DNA of 64,000 nucleotides, taken from Neocallimastix lanati (nom. inval.) (Eukaryota > Neocallimastigomycota > Neocallimastigomycetes > Neocallimastigales > Neocallimastigaceae). The position numbers were made by a program, and so were the translations under genes. Under the pieces are notes generated by a model. It saw only the letters and a program-made list of their open reading frames with translations, was not told the DNA's origin and did no database searches. Shown here in pieces: positions 41,889 to 58,284 of this stretch (within the stretch, counting starts at the first letter, position 1; the number at the start of each line of letters is the position of its first letter). The stretch is from the NCBI GenBank assembly GCA_016946835.1, contig JACVTC010000163.1, positions 41,001-105,000 of the forward strand, read 5' to 3'.

Positions 41889-42578
41889 TTTTATTAACGA
41901 TCATTTATTTATCATTTAAAATATTAATTTAATAAATACTATTACTAATAATGATATCAATCAATTATAATAATTCCAATCCTAATATTAATAACTATAA
42001 TCATGATACTATTCATAATTTTAATTCTAATAATAAATAATAATAAATAATAATAAATAATAATAATTAATAATAATTAATAATAAATAATAATAATTAA
42101 AGCTCAATCACAAATTGCAGATTATTATGCTTCTCAAGGTCATTCCGTTCTAACACCAACCTCAGGTCAACCTCTTCCAGGTTATGATCCCTATGGTCTT
42201 TACTATCAAGGTTATGACATTAATAATCCATATGGACCTGGTTATCTAAATTCAAAACAAAGTTCAAAAGCTATTGCTGCCTCTGTTTCAAAAAATCCAA
42301 AAGAATATATAGAATATTATGCAGCAGCTGCTAAAGCTATTAAAGCCTATGCTGATTTACAAGATGCTGAAGCAGCTAAAAAAGCAGCAGCTGAAGCTTC
42401 AGCAACAGCAGTAGCTCAAAAAGTACCAGAAAAAGAGGGTGTCACTTCTACAACTATGGCTACTTTAACACCAACAACAGCAACGGAAGCTCATGTTCCA
42501 ACAGAACATCCAACAGAAATGATACCACCATTACCTTCATCAACAGCACCAGCCCCAACTTTAGAAAAAACAAAATAA
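38570..42578 (+). CDS. Three-KH-domain RNA/ssDNA-binding protein, FUBP/KSRP-like
   Basis: Multi-KH nucleic-acid-binding protein. Exons 38570-38645, 38906-38983, 39340-39483, 39907-39972, 40106-40221, 40358-40460, 40697-40935, 41048-41174, 41334-41398, 41649-41709, 42103-42578 give 516 residues. KH1 is at about 91-160, KH2 about 180-255 (IPRNIVGLIIGRHGDTIRDI) and KH3 about 268-338 (LVGLVIGKKGETIRLLAEQT). GxxG loops are GRHG in KH2 and GKKG in KH3. In KH1 the simplest splice gives VIISRGGESLKRIE, with Ser in place of the first loop Gly. The C-terminus is Gly/Tyr-rich (PLPGYDPYGLYYQGYD), then an Ala-rich helix containing EYIEYYAAAAKAIKAYADL, recalling the Tyr motifs of FUBP transactivation domains, then Pro/Thr-rich. 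Likely roles are splicing, 3' end or mRNA stability control; the target is unknown. Confidence 0.9.
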
Positions 42579-42832
42579 ATTATATAATTATATCAATAAT
42601 TATATATCTTATATATATAAAGAAAAAATAAAAAAAAAAAAAAAAAAAAAATAATAATAATAAAAAAAAATATATATATAATAAAAAAAAAAAATTTTTT
42701 TTTTTTATTTTAAATAGTTAATATTCAAGATATTCAAGATTATTTCAAGATAAAATAGTATATTAAATAAAAGTACAAGATTAAAAAAAAAAAAAAATTA
42801 TTCCTCCATAAAAAAATTTAAAAAAAACAAAA

Positions 42833-42869
<37 letters not shown>

Positions 42870-42930
42870 TTTTTAATAATTATTATTTTTATTTATAATT
42901 TTTTATTTTTAAATTTTTAAATCTTGTATA

Positions 42931-42962
<32 letters not shown>

Positions 42963-43483
42963 TTTTTTAATTATTATTATTATTATTATTATTATTTTAT
43001 AATATTTTTCTATACTTTTTCACATTAAGAATTATTTTATTTTATTCTATTTTATTTTTATTATTTTTATTATTATTATTATTTTTTTTTTTATTAATTT
43101 ATATATATTCTAATTTTTTTTTTTTTTATTATATAAATTTATTAAAAAAAAAAAAAAAAAACACTGTTTTTATTTATTATTAATATTAATATTATATAAC
43201 TCTTTAATTAAACACATAATAATAAAAAAAAAAAATTCAAAAAATATTTTTATTTTATTTTATTTTTATTTTTCATTTTTATTTTTCATTTTTATTTTTT
43301 TATTTTATTTTATTTTATTTTATTTTTTTTTTAATTTTTTAAATATGCCTATTTTAATTTTATAATTTTTTAAAATTTGATATAGTGTTAAATATTTATT
43401 TATTTATTTATTTTTTTTTTTATATTTTATGTTTAAAGAAGAAATACTAATATTATTGTAATTATAATTTAAAAAAATTAAAA

Positions 43484-43517
<34 letters not shown>

Positions 43518-43879
43518 TTATATTGGAATAAAAAAATAAAAACTATATATTATTATTAGTTAATTTTCTATTCTTTTTGTATATTATTTTGCTTTAAAAT
43601 TTTCCAAATCTGTGAATTAACACTAAATTTATACTTTTAAAATAATGAAAAAAAAAAAAAAAAAAAAAAAAATTATTGAATAATATATAATAATATATAT
43701 ATTATATAGGCTTTATTTTATTTTATTTTATTTTATTTTATTATATTTTTATTATTATTGTTATGTGTTATTATTATTATTATTATATTTTTTATATTTT
43801 ATATATGTATGTACATATATATATATCTTTTCTTATATGAAAATATATATTTATGAATAAATTAATTATTATTTTATTT
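42579..43879. other. Convergent intergenic region KH protein / PP2A-B56
   Basis: 1.3 kb of homopolymer-rich A/T, with runs of poly-A and poly-T and TTTTA pentanucleotides near 43255-43330 and 43710-43742. No gene visible. Confidence 0.6.
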
Positions 43880-44147
43880 TTAATTTTGTGGTTGGATTTC
43901 ATTTTCTTCACTATCATTTTGGTTACTTAATAAATCATCAAAAGATTTGTGCCTTGAAAGTTCAGTTAATACAGTTTCATCGACTGGTAAAACTGATTTT
44001 CTTCTTAATATTGGTACTTCAGGATTTTCATGGAATTGTTGCTATTATTATTATGGTTGTTATTATTTTATTTTCATTATTATTATTATTTTTTAAAAAA
44101 AAAAAAAAAATTAATAAAAAAAGATTAATATTTAATATTTATTTATT

Positions 44148-44192
<45 letters not shown>

Positions 44193-47100
44193 TATTTTTT
44201 ATATATGTTTAAAAAATTAATTATTTTTATTATATTGATATAAAAATTATATTTACTAATTCTTGAGCTAAGATATCTAAGCTCTCTTCGTCATTATTTT
44301 CAATATATTCCATTGGTTCCTTATATGAAATTTCCATATCTATTTATACATATATAATGAATAAATATTTATATTATTTAAATATATATTTTATATATAT
44401 ATATCTTTTTAATTATTTATTTATTTTTTAAACATAAAATATAAAATAAAAAATTACCTTGTAAGTTATTATCAATTATTGTTTTCATTGATGGTTCCTT
44501 AATTTCACTTTCCATCTTTTCAGCATTTGCTTTAGCCATTTGTTCTATCTTTTTCCATTCAGCTTCTCTTTCTGCTTGTTTTAATGCTTCACTATTATAA
44601 TATATAAAACAATGATTTATTAATAAAATGAGTTGTCAATAATCATCTTTAATATTTAGTTATAAATTATAAATATAAATACAATTTTCTATAATATATA
44701 TCTATATAAAGGATGATTATTTACAGTTGCTTATTTTGCTTATATTCAGAAGTACAAATTTCAAATAAATCCGGACTGATATTCATTATAAGTTTTAATG
44801 CATTTAAAACTAATTGATGAATAGTTCTTTTTTAATTATTATTATTGTTGTTATTTAATATTTGTTATAATTATTAATTAAAAAAAAAAAATAATTATAA
44901 TAATTTAATATTAATATTAATATTGATTATAATATATATATATATATAAACTTATGATTTAATATATATATTTTTTTATTTTTATCTTTTTATTTTTTTA
45001 TATTTTATTATTAACAATTAATGATTATCAAAAACTTACTCATTCCAATGTGATCTTGAATTCTTGAATAAAGCTGGGAACATAATTGGTAAAATGACAT
45101 TGGCATTATTTTCAATCAAATTAATAATATAATCATTATTCCAGTAACATAAGGCACGCTCTGCTACTTGGAAATGAGGACTACATATACATTTAGCAAT
45201 TTGTTGGAATAACGGAACTTGAATCTTTACAAATTCACTTGGATCAATAATATCGAGAATTTCTTCAATTTCATTTAAGAACATAAGTTCTTTTGGACTA
45301 TTAACCTTTGGCCAGAAACGTAATAATCCCATAATTACCTTTATTATATTTAAATATATATATATATAATTAATTAATTTATTACTTAATTAATTATTCT
45401 TTATTTTTCATACTGATTATTTTACAATTATTATTAATTTTATTATTAATTTTATTATCATAAATTTTATTATTGCTAATAATTTTATTATTATTATTAT
45501 TATTATTATTTTAAGTATTAGTATTCATTTTAATAATTTAAAATAATTTATATATTAACCTCTTCAGTTAAAGTTGAGTCTTTTTCTAAAAACTGAACAA
45601 CACAATAAGATAATTGTAAGTGGTATATTGATAAAGATTTTGCTTTATGTAAAGGAATTAATACTCTTATTAAAAACACTTTATGTTCATCCTTTAATGG
45701 AATTGCAAAACCATTAATAATACTATTATTCATAAAATTTAGAAAATCAAAAGTTTATTAATTATTAATCATTTTCATTTATTAAATGAATAATATAATT
45801 AATTATATAAAAATAAAATAAAATTTTTTATTAGTATTATATATTAAATGAATAATATATTTATATATTAAATGAATATTAAAATATATATATGTAAAAT
45901 AATTATTTTAATATATAACGTATAACAATTATCTTTTATTTTTAGTTTTTTTTTTTTTTATTTTAATTTATCTATTTATTTATTAATTTACCTTCCAAGA
46001 ATTTCTAATAATTCGGCAATACCATTATGATGTTCCTCTTCATATATAAATTTGAAAAATATATTATTAAATGAACGTCTAATATAAGCTCTTAAGTTCA
46101 AAAATTTTCCATAAATTCTATGTAATGTTGTTTTTAAGAAATCTCTTTCTCTTGGATCTTCAGTATCAAATAATTCAAGTAACTTTATTAAATTTAAATT
46201 AATAAATAATCATACATATTTTGAAAGTAATATTATAAAATGTTTTATTATTTATGATATATTGATAATGAGACAACAATTATATATATATATAAATATA
46301 TAATTATAATATTTTAACATTATGTTAAACATTATTTGTAAAATATATATATATATAAATATTTATTATTATTATTATTATTATTTTTTTTTTATTATAA
46401 TAATTATGAATTTACAATAATTTTAAAAATTATTCTTATTTTTATATTTCAATTATTATTAAATGAAATAAAATACATTACCTGAGTAATAAATTTTTGA
46501 TCTATATAACGTTTTGCGATATTAACATTGAAATCCGGAGATTCAATAAATCTTAAGAAGAATTCGTAAACATATTGTAAATGTGGCCAAGCTAATTCTA
46601 AAACTGGTTCATCTTCTTCTGGATCGAAAGCATCACCGACTGGATTAACTTGTGGTGGTATAGTTCTAAATAAATTGACAGCGAACTATTAAATTATATA
46701 ATATTATTATTTAAATGAATAAACATTTTATTTATTTATAATAATAATAATATTATTATTATAATTATTTATATTTTTGTCAAAAGGATTTATAATATTT
46801 TAATTCCAACATTATTGATTTATTAATTTATTTATATTTATTATTAATTTTACCATTCTAATGATTTCTGGGTAAGCTGCTTCAGTTATAACATTTCTAT
46901 TATATGTAATATATTCAACTAATTCTAATAACGTTTGACTCTTAATTTCTTTTCCTTTTAAATTGGATTGTGGATCATTAAAATCGAAAATTACATTACA
47001 TTGTTGAATCTTTTTGATAAATAATTCTTCTTGGTCACTAGCATCAACATCTTTTATATTAATAAATATTAATATTTTATTTATTTATTTATTTATTATA

Positions 47101-47219
47101 TATTATTTAAAAGATAACAATGGGTTGAAATTTAAAAGATTAAATATCATTTTATTTCGAGAATTCCAATAATAGTTGAAAAAATAATTGATTTAAATAT
47201 GATATAATATATGTGTAAA

Positions 47220-47262
<43 letters not shown>

Positions 47263-47680
47263 AATATAATTTTATAAATGAAATAATATAAAAATTAATA
47301 AATATATATGATATATATATATATATATAAATATATTAATATAAATAAATAATTTTATAAATGAAATAATATAAAAATTAATAAATATATATGATATATA
47401 TAAATATATTAATATAAATAAATACATAAACATTAAATATATAAATATTTAAAAATAAAAAGTTTTATTTAATCTATATTATTAAAATTATACCTTTGAA
47501 TCCTACTAATTTTTCTAATTCAATCTTTTCAGTCACATGAAAACGTGAAGAATGTTGACGTCTTGGACCAACAGCAATTGGAATTGTATCTTTTGAAGCA
47601 TTTTTTATACGATTAATTGGCCCATTGTTTGGTATTTCTTTATTATGTTGATTATAATCATCAGTTGCCATATTATCCAT
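43880..47680 (-). CDS. RTS1: PP2A B56 (B') regulatory subunit
   Basis: Substrate-targeting B56/B' subunit of protein phosphatase 2A (yeast Rts1, fission yeast Par1/Par2, animal PPP2R5). Exons 47680-47494, 47050-46854, 46685-46482, 46182-45992, 45722-45560, 45338-45040, 44826-44725, 44591-44458, 44339-44257, 44041-43880 give 573 residues with a perfect phase chain. After a variable 60-residue N-terminus, the HEAT-like B56 fold runs to about 450 with near-invariant blocks: [116 protein letters not shown]-type text (here ICSPHF) and [17 protein letters not shown]. The C-terminus keeps RRKSVLP and [12 protein letters not shown], typical of this family. The yeast symbol is used for family placement only. 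Confidence 0.95.
47268..47424. repeat. Tandem duplication in PP2A-B56 intron 1
   Basis: An AATTTTATAAATGAAATAAT-headed segment occurs at 47268-47350 and again at 47351-47424; the copies differ mainly in the length of an internal TA run. It lies in the intron 47051-47493. Confidence 0.85.
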
Positions 47681-50916
<3,236 letters not shown>

Positions 50917-51113
50917 CAGTAACATCAGTTCCCTTTGTACCACCGACACAAATTTTAATTCCATCTTGGTCGAATATTTAACCAGGAATAGCGGAGTAGC
51001 GACATTATTGTTAGAGACATCAACACAAGAATGTATTACGGATAGAGATGATACTACATTGTTTAGTAGGATTTTTGATAATTACACATTGAATGCAAGT
51101 AATATTGCTACAG
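50917..51113 (+). pseudogene. Isolated exon-like or gene-fragment block
   Basis: A 200-bp island of clearly higher GC than its surroundings. It begins after a good acceptor context (T-rich tract then GACAG) and can end at a donor-like CAG|GTAGAG near 51113. One plus-strand frame is open throughout (contains FNSILVEYLTRNSGVATLLL and FDNYTLNASNIATG). A minus-strand frame is also mostly open, with one stop in the stretch SAIPG*IFDQDGIKICVGG, so the coding strand is uncertain. No start codon exon or companion exon is found on either side. Likely a relic of a gene or a degraded duplicate. I recognise no family. Confidence 0.4.
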
Positions 51114-52384
51114 GTAGAGTAAAAAAAAATTATTAATTTTCCAATTTTTTTTTTATTTTTATTTTATTTTTATTTTTAATTAAAATGCATTAACTTTTAT
51201 ATTTATAACTTTTTTTTTTTTTTTATTTAATATATAATACTTATTAGTTGATATTATTTTTTTTTTTTAAAAAAAAATAATATAAAAAGTTATTCCTATT
51301 TAAACTTTCTTTATATATATTTATTTAAGTCATTCACTAATATATTTAATTAATCATTTATTTATTGTATTATTTATATTCATTTATTTAAACACAAACT
51401 TTTTTTAAAGTATTTTTCATTAATTATTTTAAGATAAATTAAAAATATATTTTAAAATTTAATATATTAGATATTACTTATAATATACTTAATAAATATA
51501 ATCAAAATATATTATTCAATTTAAAAGGAAAATTAAAAAAAAGTTTTTAAGGTTATTGAAATTAAAAAAAAAAAACTTTTTTTTATTCAATTTTTATAAA
51601 ATTAATTATAAGTATGTAAAATTCACAAAGACCATGGCTATTTATGAAAAAAAAAAAAAAAAGAGAATAGACATAATAATTAAAAATTTTTTTTAATTAT
51701 TTTATTAATATAATATATATATTACATTTTATTAAAATGATTAAAATTATTTGTGTAATAAAGTATATATATATTACGTATATAATACCAAAACTTAATC
51801 ACAGAAAGAAAAATCCTGATACTGTTAGTTTTTATATATTTATGACAGTATTTTTTTTTTTTTTTTTTTTTAAAGTTTAATAATTTATTTAATCTTATCT
51901 TTGAATAATTATAAGATTTCATAAATATCTATACCTATAATACTAATTGCTAATGGTTAAGTAAAATAAAATATATAATAATAATATTCATAAAACATCA
52001 ATTTTTTCTTTTTATGCCAGCTGTAATTATAGGACTTTTTTTTATTATTATTAAAATTAATTCGGGATGTGAAAGACATTAAAAAAAATTTATTTATAAT
52101 AAAAATTATTATAATCTATTTATTAATATATAATAAAATTCATTAAAATTCAAAGCTAAGTAATAAATAATAATAATAAGTAATAAAAATAATATGTAAT
52201 AATTGTAATTATGTTTATTACCATTATTATTTATTATTATATATTATTAAATATTATTAAATATAATAATAGTAAAAGAAGTAATTATTCGTAAGAAATA
52301 ATTGAAAATAAAGTTATATAAATAAATATTTATGAATATTATTAATACATTTATTTTATATTCTTTAAAAATAAAAAAAAAATA

Positions 52385-52925
52385 TTTTTAATAAATAATT
52401 GAATAATAAGTAATAAATAATAAATAATAAATAATAAATAATAAATAATAAATAATAAATAATAAATAATAAATAATAAATAATAAATAATAAATAATAA
52501 ATAATAAATAATAAATAATAAATAATAAATAATAAATAATAAATAATAAATAATAAATAATAAATAATAAATAATAAATAATAAATAATAAATAATAAAT
52601 AATAAATAATAAATAATAAATAATAAATAATAAATAATAAATAATAAATAATAATAATAATAATAAATAATAAATAATAAATAATAAATAATAAATTAAA
52701 TAATAAATAATAAATAATAAATAATAAATAATAAATAATAAATAATAAATAATAAATAATAAATAATAAATAATAAATAATAAATAATAAATAATAAATA
52801 ATAAATAATAAATAATAAATAATAAATAATAAATAATAAATAATAAATAATAAATAATAAATAATAAATAATAAATAATAAATAATAAATAATAAATAAT
52901 AAATAATAAATAATAAATAATAAAT
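52385..52925. repeat. Heptanucleotide (AATAAAT)n array
   Basis: About 540 bp of AATAAAT/TAATAAA units with rare single-unit variants near 52651 and 52697. Same unit as at 3250-3735 and 62165-62815. Confidence 0.95.
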
Positions 52926-53139
52926 ACTATTTAAATATTTTTATTATAGTTAACTATTAAATAATAATATTTAATATAAATAAAAATTAGATGAAAATTA
53001 ATAAATAACAGCAATAATAATAATAAAAGAAATATTAATCTTTAGAAATAGAAAAGCAAAGCAAGAAAAAAAAAATTGAAAATATCTAATTGAATTGAAT
53101 ATATTATTCTTATTGTTTTGTATCTGTAATGCACATCAT

Positions 53140-53251
53140 AATTTGAGTTACATTTTACATTTACAATGAAGTATTATATCTTATATTGTTTTAAGAATTT
53201 GAGTTACATTTTTTATTTACAATGAAGTATTATATCTTATATTGTTTTAAG
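53140..53251. repeat. 56-bp tandem duplication
   Basis: Two adjacent copies, 53140-53195 and 53196-53251, both starting AATTTGAGTTACATTTT and ending TATATTGTTTTAAG, differing at about two bases. Non-simple sequence, so this is a true recent duplication. Confidence 0.9.
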
Positions 53252-54325
53252 ATTTTTAGAAGGTAAAAATGGGTTTTATAATAAATGTTTATTATTATGT
53301 GTTAATAACTAACCTCAGATTTACAATTAAAGTAAAACCAGTTCTATTTATACAAGAACTGTGGCTAAATTTAGATACATGTTGATTTATTTAATTAATG
53401 TATTACATAATATGATTCGTATATTCATATTAATTTAATCTAATTTAATATTTATTTTTATATCATAAATTTCTACTTCTAACAAAGATAAATATAATTA
53501 TTAAAATAAAATAAAAAAATAAAATAATAATAATAATAAAAGAAAAAAATAATAATATAAAAAATAATATAAAAGTTAAATAATGAAGTGAAACGGTTTC
53601 TCATCTCTTTTTAAGATTAAGATGGAATATAGAGTATTTTAGTATGATTAAAATTTTAAAAACTTTATATCTTATTATTAATTATTAATTATTAATTATT
53701 TTTTTTAATTAATTTTTAGATATCCAATTTAAGATATAATTAAATAATTTTTTTTTTTTAATTTAAATAAGAAAAAAAAATTATTTGATTATGGAAGGTA
53801 AAATAAATAAATAAATAAATATATATATATATATCTATAAAAAAAAAAAAAAAACATATTCATAAATAGATAATTTAATTATTCTAAAAATATTTATTAT
53901 AATAAGAAATATAAACAGTATTTTTATTATATTATATAATATAATACATATTGAATAATAATAATATTCAAATATTTAAAATTTTTTTTAATGGTCTGAA
54001 GGAGTTAATTTAAATATAGCAATTAAAATTTATTTTTTTTTTTTTTTTTTTAAAAAAATAAAATTTTAAAAAAAAGGGATAGAGAAAATAGCTAATTATT
54101 AGTTATAAAATTCATAATAATTTTTTTTTTTTTAAAATATATATATATATATATACATGTATATAACATTTTCTTTTAATATTTAAAGTCAATTACCAAT
54201 TATATTTAATATATATATAATTTAACATTTAAATTAATATTATATATATATCGACGTATTATTTACAGCAAAATAAAAAATAAAATAATAATAATAAAAA
54301 AAAAATAAAAAATAAAAAAATAAAA

Positions 54326-56350
54326 ATGAGTAATTATTCATTTTTTAATGATTTTAATATGAATTCAAATAATTCAAATGATAATAATATTAAAGAAATT
54401 TTTAAATTATTTGATGATAATTTCATTATGGACATGATTAAATCCATAAATAACGAGAAGAATAGAGATTTTAATTTACCTAATCATAGAAAAAAAACTA
54501 ATTATCTAATGAATAAATCTATTAATTCCAATTTTGACTTTCGACCACGCAATGTTCATTTTAAAACTTTGAATTCTGAAGAAGAAAAAGCAAAGTATAT
54601 CGTATATCTACCAAATGATTTAATTAAGGTACTTGATTTAATTCAAAATGAATCCTCAAATATTTTATTATTTAATGCTTCATCGGAAGATATTATGGGA
54701 ATAAAAGAAAATAAGCCTTATGAAAGTTTTTTACTGGTAAATCTAATCAAGAAGATTAGTAAATTTAGAATTAAAGTCTATATCAATAATTCCTCTGTAA
54801 GAAGAAAAAAAGAAGAAAAAGAAAATAGGTTAATGGATCCCCTTTTTGAAGAGACAAATATATATCAGGATTATTATGATAAATCTTGGGAAAAGAAATC
54901 TACAATGATATCAGATGTTAAAAATGGTGAACGTTATGCGAATCAAAAGGATCAATTAATAAATGAATTATCTAATTTTAAATTTATTGATATCAACAAT
55001 AGCATTTCTAGTAGTAATAATAATACTAACAATAATAATAATAAAAAAAGTATAGAAAAATATCATATTAAATTACTTCATACTCTTATTATGTTTTACT
55101 TATTAAAAGGTTGTGGTCCAGATCCAAAAGGGAAAAAAAAATTATTACCTGGTTGTATTAAAAATCTTTTAAAGGAGGATTATGAAACAATGAAAAGTAT
55201 GAATGAAGAGTTTGAAAAGATTTATGATAAAGACAGGACGAAATCCTTTGAGACAGAGAAAGATTTAGCAGAAATGGTTTCCTTTATTAATTTGAAAGAA
55301 GAAGATTTAAAACAATTTTTAAAGTATCCATTAGATGAAATTCCAGTGAAAAAGAAAAATAAAGTTTTGAAATATTTACCATGTTCTAATATCTTAGATT
55401 TTTATCAATATATAGTTATGAGTTGTAAAGAGATTCCCGTGGTGGAATTATCTAGAATTGATAGGGCCTTCCTTAATTTTAGTTTATTAGCAAGCTATTG
55501 TAACATTGATCTCTATAATTTAGAATTTCATCCAGATTGGGAAGAAAATAATAAAAATATACCTTCTACTTCATTATCATCATTATCCTCCTCCTCCTCC
55601 TCTAAATCCTCATCAGCACTCATTTTTCAAAAAAAAATAATGACTTTAATTGCCATTGTTTTAGGTAAAGGAAGTTATATGGATTTTCAAAAAAATATGA
55701 AAAAGCTTACGGAATCCACCGAATTAAAGATAAATAAGAAAATCTTAAAAGAATTAATGACGCTTTCAAATCATCAAGAAAATCAGGATCTCTTTCAACA
55801 TCGACATCCCCATGAATTTATTAATCCGAGAACTGATAAGCCCTGGAAAGCAAATGATCCAATTATTACTAAGGAAGAATTTATCCAATGGTTGAGAGCT
55901 TTTGTGTTTCAAAAGAATTGGAAAATTCCATATTATAATGATTTTAGTGTTAAAAAAGTGATTTCCATGCCAGCCATTGTTAAAGGCATTGGTTTAGATG
56001 AGAAGGGACTGGAATATAATGAGAAACATGCTAATTGGGAAAAAATGAAAAAAAAAGGAAAAATAGATAAAAAAGATGAAATGAAGAAGAAGAAGAAGAT
56101 GATGATGATGATGAAAGAAGAAGAAGAAGAAGACTCTACTAATGATGATAAAAATCAACTTAGTTATGAAGACAGCATTAAAAAAGCCAAAGAAACACAT
56201 AAAGAAATCGAAGTTAAAGAAGAAGATCTTAATAGACTAATATCAAAACTATTTTTCCTAAAGTTAGATGCCGAAGCGATTCGTTCAAAGTACAATAATA
56301 GACATAAAAATAATAAGATTGAAGGAAATGTAGAACTTTTATTTTCATGA
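54326..56350 (+). CDS. Unrecognised intronless 674-residue protein
   Basis: Single-exon gene; not recognised. The ATG at 54326 follows an A-rich leader, as at other genes here. Residues 1-60 are Asn-rich; about 85-170 look folded (AKYIVYLPNDLIKVLDLI, NKPYESFLLVNLIKKISKF). A helical region at about 250-400 contains LLHTLIMFYLLKGCGPDPK and VVELSRIDRAFLNFSLLASY. About 430-570 has a compact pattern with HRHPHEFINPRTDKPW followed by EEFIQWLRAF. A Lys/Met/Glu low-complexity stretch (about 575-610) precedes a helical tail. No signal peptide or clear membrane span. All other long genes in the window are interrupted by introns, so the lack of introns over 2 kb is unusual and could mean a retrogene, transfer, or simply a late-arising gene. 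It lies about 950 bp before the first LINE remnant. Confidence 0.8.
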   Translation: MSNYSFFNDFNMNSNNSNDNNIKEIFKLFDDNFIMDMIKSINNEKNRDFNLPNHRKKTNYLMNKSINSNFDFRPRNVHFKTLNSEEEKAKYIVYLPNDLIKVLDLIQNESSNILLFNASSEDIMGIKENKPYESFLLVNLIKKISKFRIKVYINNSSVRRKKEEKENRLMDPLFEETNIYQDYYDKSWEKKSTMISDVKNGERYANQKDQLINELSNFKFIDINNSISSSNNNTNNNNNKKSIEKYHIKLLHTLIMFYLLKGCGPDPKGKKKLLPGCIKNLLKEDYETMKSMNEEFEKIYDKDRTKSFETEKDLAEMVSFINLKEEDLKQFLKYPLDEIPVKKKNKVLKYLPCSNILDFYQYIVMSCKEIPVVELSRIDRAFLNFSLLASYCNIDLYNLEFHPDWEENNKNIPSTSLSSLSSSSSSKSSSALIFQKKIMTLIAIVLGKGSYMDFQKNMKKLTESTELKINKKILKELMTLSNHQENQDLFQHRHPHEFINPRTDKPWKANDPIITKEEFIQWLRAFVFQKNWKIPYYNDFSVKKVISMPAIVKGIGLDEKGLEYNEKHANWEKMKKKGKIDKKDEMKKKKKMMMMMKEEEEEDSTNDDKNQLSYEDSIKKAKETHKEIEVKEEDLNRLISKLFFLKLDAEAIRSKYNNRHKNNKIEGNVELLFS

Positions 56351-56749
56351 ACTACCTTTAAGATGGTTTTCTTTTTTATTTTTTTTTTTTTATTTTTTTT
56401 TTTTTCCATTTTTTTATATTAAATAATAAATATATATATATATATATATTTAAATTTATTATTTTTATTGACTAAAAATATTTTATTATTGATTATAAGC
56501 ATTTTAATTTATTTTATTTATATATGTATTTTTTTTTATTATTATTATTTTATTGATTATAACCTTTTTAAGTCTATATTTTTTCTTCTTTTTTTATATT
56601 TAAATAAATGCAAATAATTATATTAAAAAAAAAAAAAAATAAAAGTTAAAATAAAAATAATGATGATAATAATTATTATGTTTATATATATATAAAAGTA
56701 AAAATAATAATAGTCATGATAATAATTATTTATACATAAAAAGAAAGTA

Positions 56750-56793
<44 letters not shown>

Positions 56794-57239
56794 TAAATAA
56801 ATATATCTATAATATAAAAAATAAAAAATTTTCCTTTTTAAATCCATTATTATTTATTATTATCACTTACTCTATTAAGAAAATATATATATATATATAA
56901 TTTTTCTTCTCTTTTTTTTTTTTTTTTCCTGGAATAAAAGAATTAATATAAATATGTTTAAGAATCTATATTTATATATAGAAGTAAAAAAAAAAAAAAA
57001 AAAAAAAATTGATATGGTATCAAAAAATTACCCAACATGCTTGCTCTTACTGTTGCATTGTTTTGGTGAGAGAGTAAACAATATACCTACCCAGTTTTTT
57101 ACATACTGAATACTTCTTAACGCTTTTTTTTTTTTTTTATTTTTTAATATCTAAAAATTTGTAGAAATTTTAAGGGCAATATAATTCATTAAATAAGTTT
57201 TATTGATGAAAATTATATAAATATATATTATATATAAAT

Positions 57240-57271
<32 letters not shown>

Positions 57272-57299
57272 CCATCTCCCTAATCATATAAATTGTTTT
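56351..57299. other. AT-rich spacer before the retroelement
   Basis: Poly-T and ATT runs. About 57025-57125 is a patch of normal-complexity sequence (for example CATGCTTGCTCTTACTGTTG) that could be the 5' edge of the LINE remnant, but has no long frame. Confidence 0.5.
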
Positions 57300-58284
57300 T
57301 TCAGATCCATGGAAGGGTTGATGGAAAAAGGAATAGCCCATATATCAGGTGTACTAATTACAGTTTTCTGTAATTCTGATGATAATCGAAGGTTATCCTT
57401 TCTAAAGTGTGTAAAAAAAAAAATTAAGGATAATATTTTGTTAGTGAAAAGAATTAACCAAATTCAATGATAGTTTCTTCAGGATAAAAGAGTGTACACT
57501 CCAAATTTCCAACCACTCCAAAATTTGAAGACGTATTTGAAAAAGGCAATATCAGGAGTTAAAATTTCATATTGTAGATATTCCATATGGAATTATAAGG
57601 TTTCTTTTCAGTATTGAAAACAAAATTTAATATTTAAATAACACATTCAATAATACAAATTCAATAAATCTCAGTTCAACTTAATTTAGTCAAATGTTAT
57701 AAATGGCAATCATGTACTCAATGTTCCCAATATTCCTAATCTTAATTTTCAAAATTCAATTTCACATTCTAAAATAGAAAAGTTTTCTTTTTTATTTTAG
57801 TTGGAATATCAATAGATGGAATTTTGTAAAAAAAAAAGGAGATTAGTATTTGAGTTCCTTTTTCAAAATTATTTTTAAACCATTATTCATATGTTTATGT
57901 TTTTCAGGAAACAGGTAAATGGTACCAATGATGCTAGAAATCCATGAAAAGTAACACTTCCCATCTTCAAATATTTTCGGAAAAGAATGGATTTAAATAT
58001 GTCCAAGGTTGCAGTGGTTTATATCTTGAGTATCATGTCTCATGTCAAGCAGTCCTTGAAGATAATTTCTATACTCATCTTGTTTCTTTAACAACATATA
58101 GTCATATAAGCAATAGAAACGCTCTAAAGTATTCTAATTTGTAGGTAATGTCTATATTCCCAACTAAGAAACACTCATTACAAGTTCCGATAGGTATTCT
58201 CTGAAGATTTTACATGGCTTAAAAATCACATTAATCATCCATCTAAAAGTACCGCTGATTTACGAGAATAAAAATAACAGACAG

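Larger units (their letters stand above)
51114..54325. other. AT-rich intergenic region without recognised genes
   Basis: 3.2 kb. Holds the 7-bp array at 52385-52925 and a 56-bp tandem duplication at 53140-53251. Short patches of slightly higher complexity (about 51590-51640, 52010-52080, 53270-53360) show no sustained reading frame. It should contain the promoter of the gene at 54326. Confidence 0.6.

Noticed and set aside
55994-56409. Minus-strand frames with His and Lys runs
   Set aside because: Antisense of the Met/Lys codon runs and tail of the 54326 gene.
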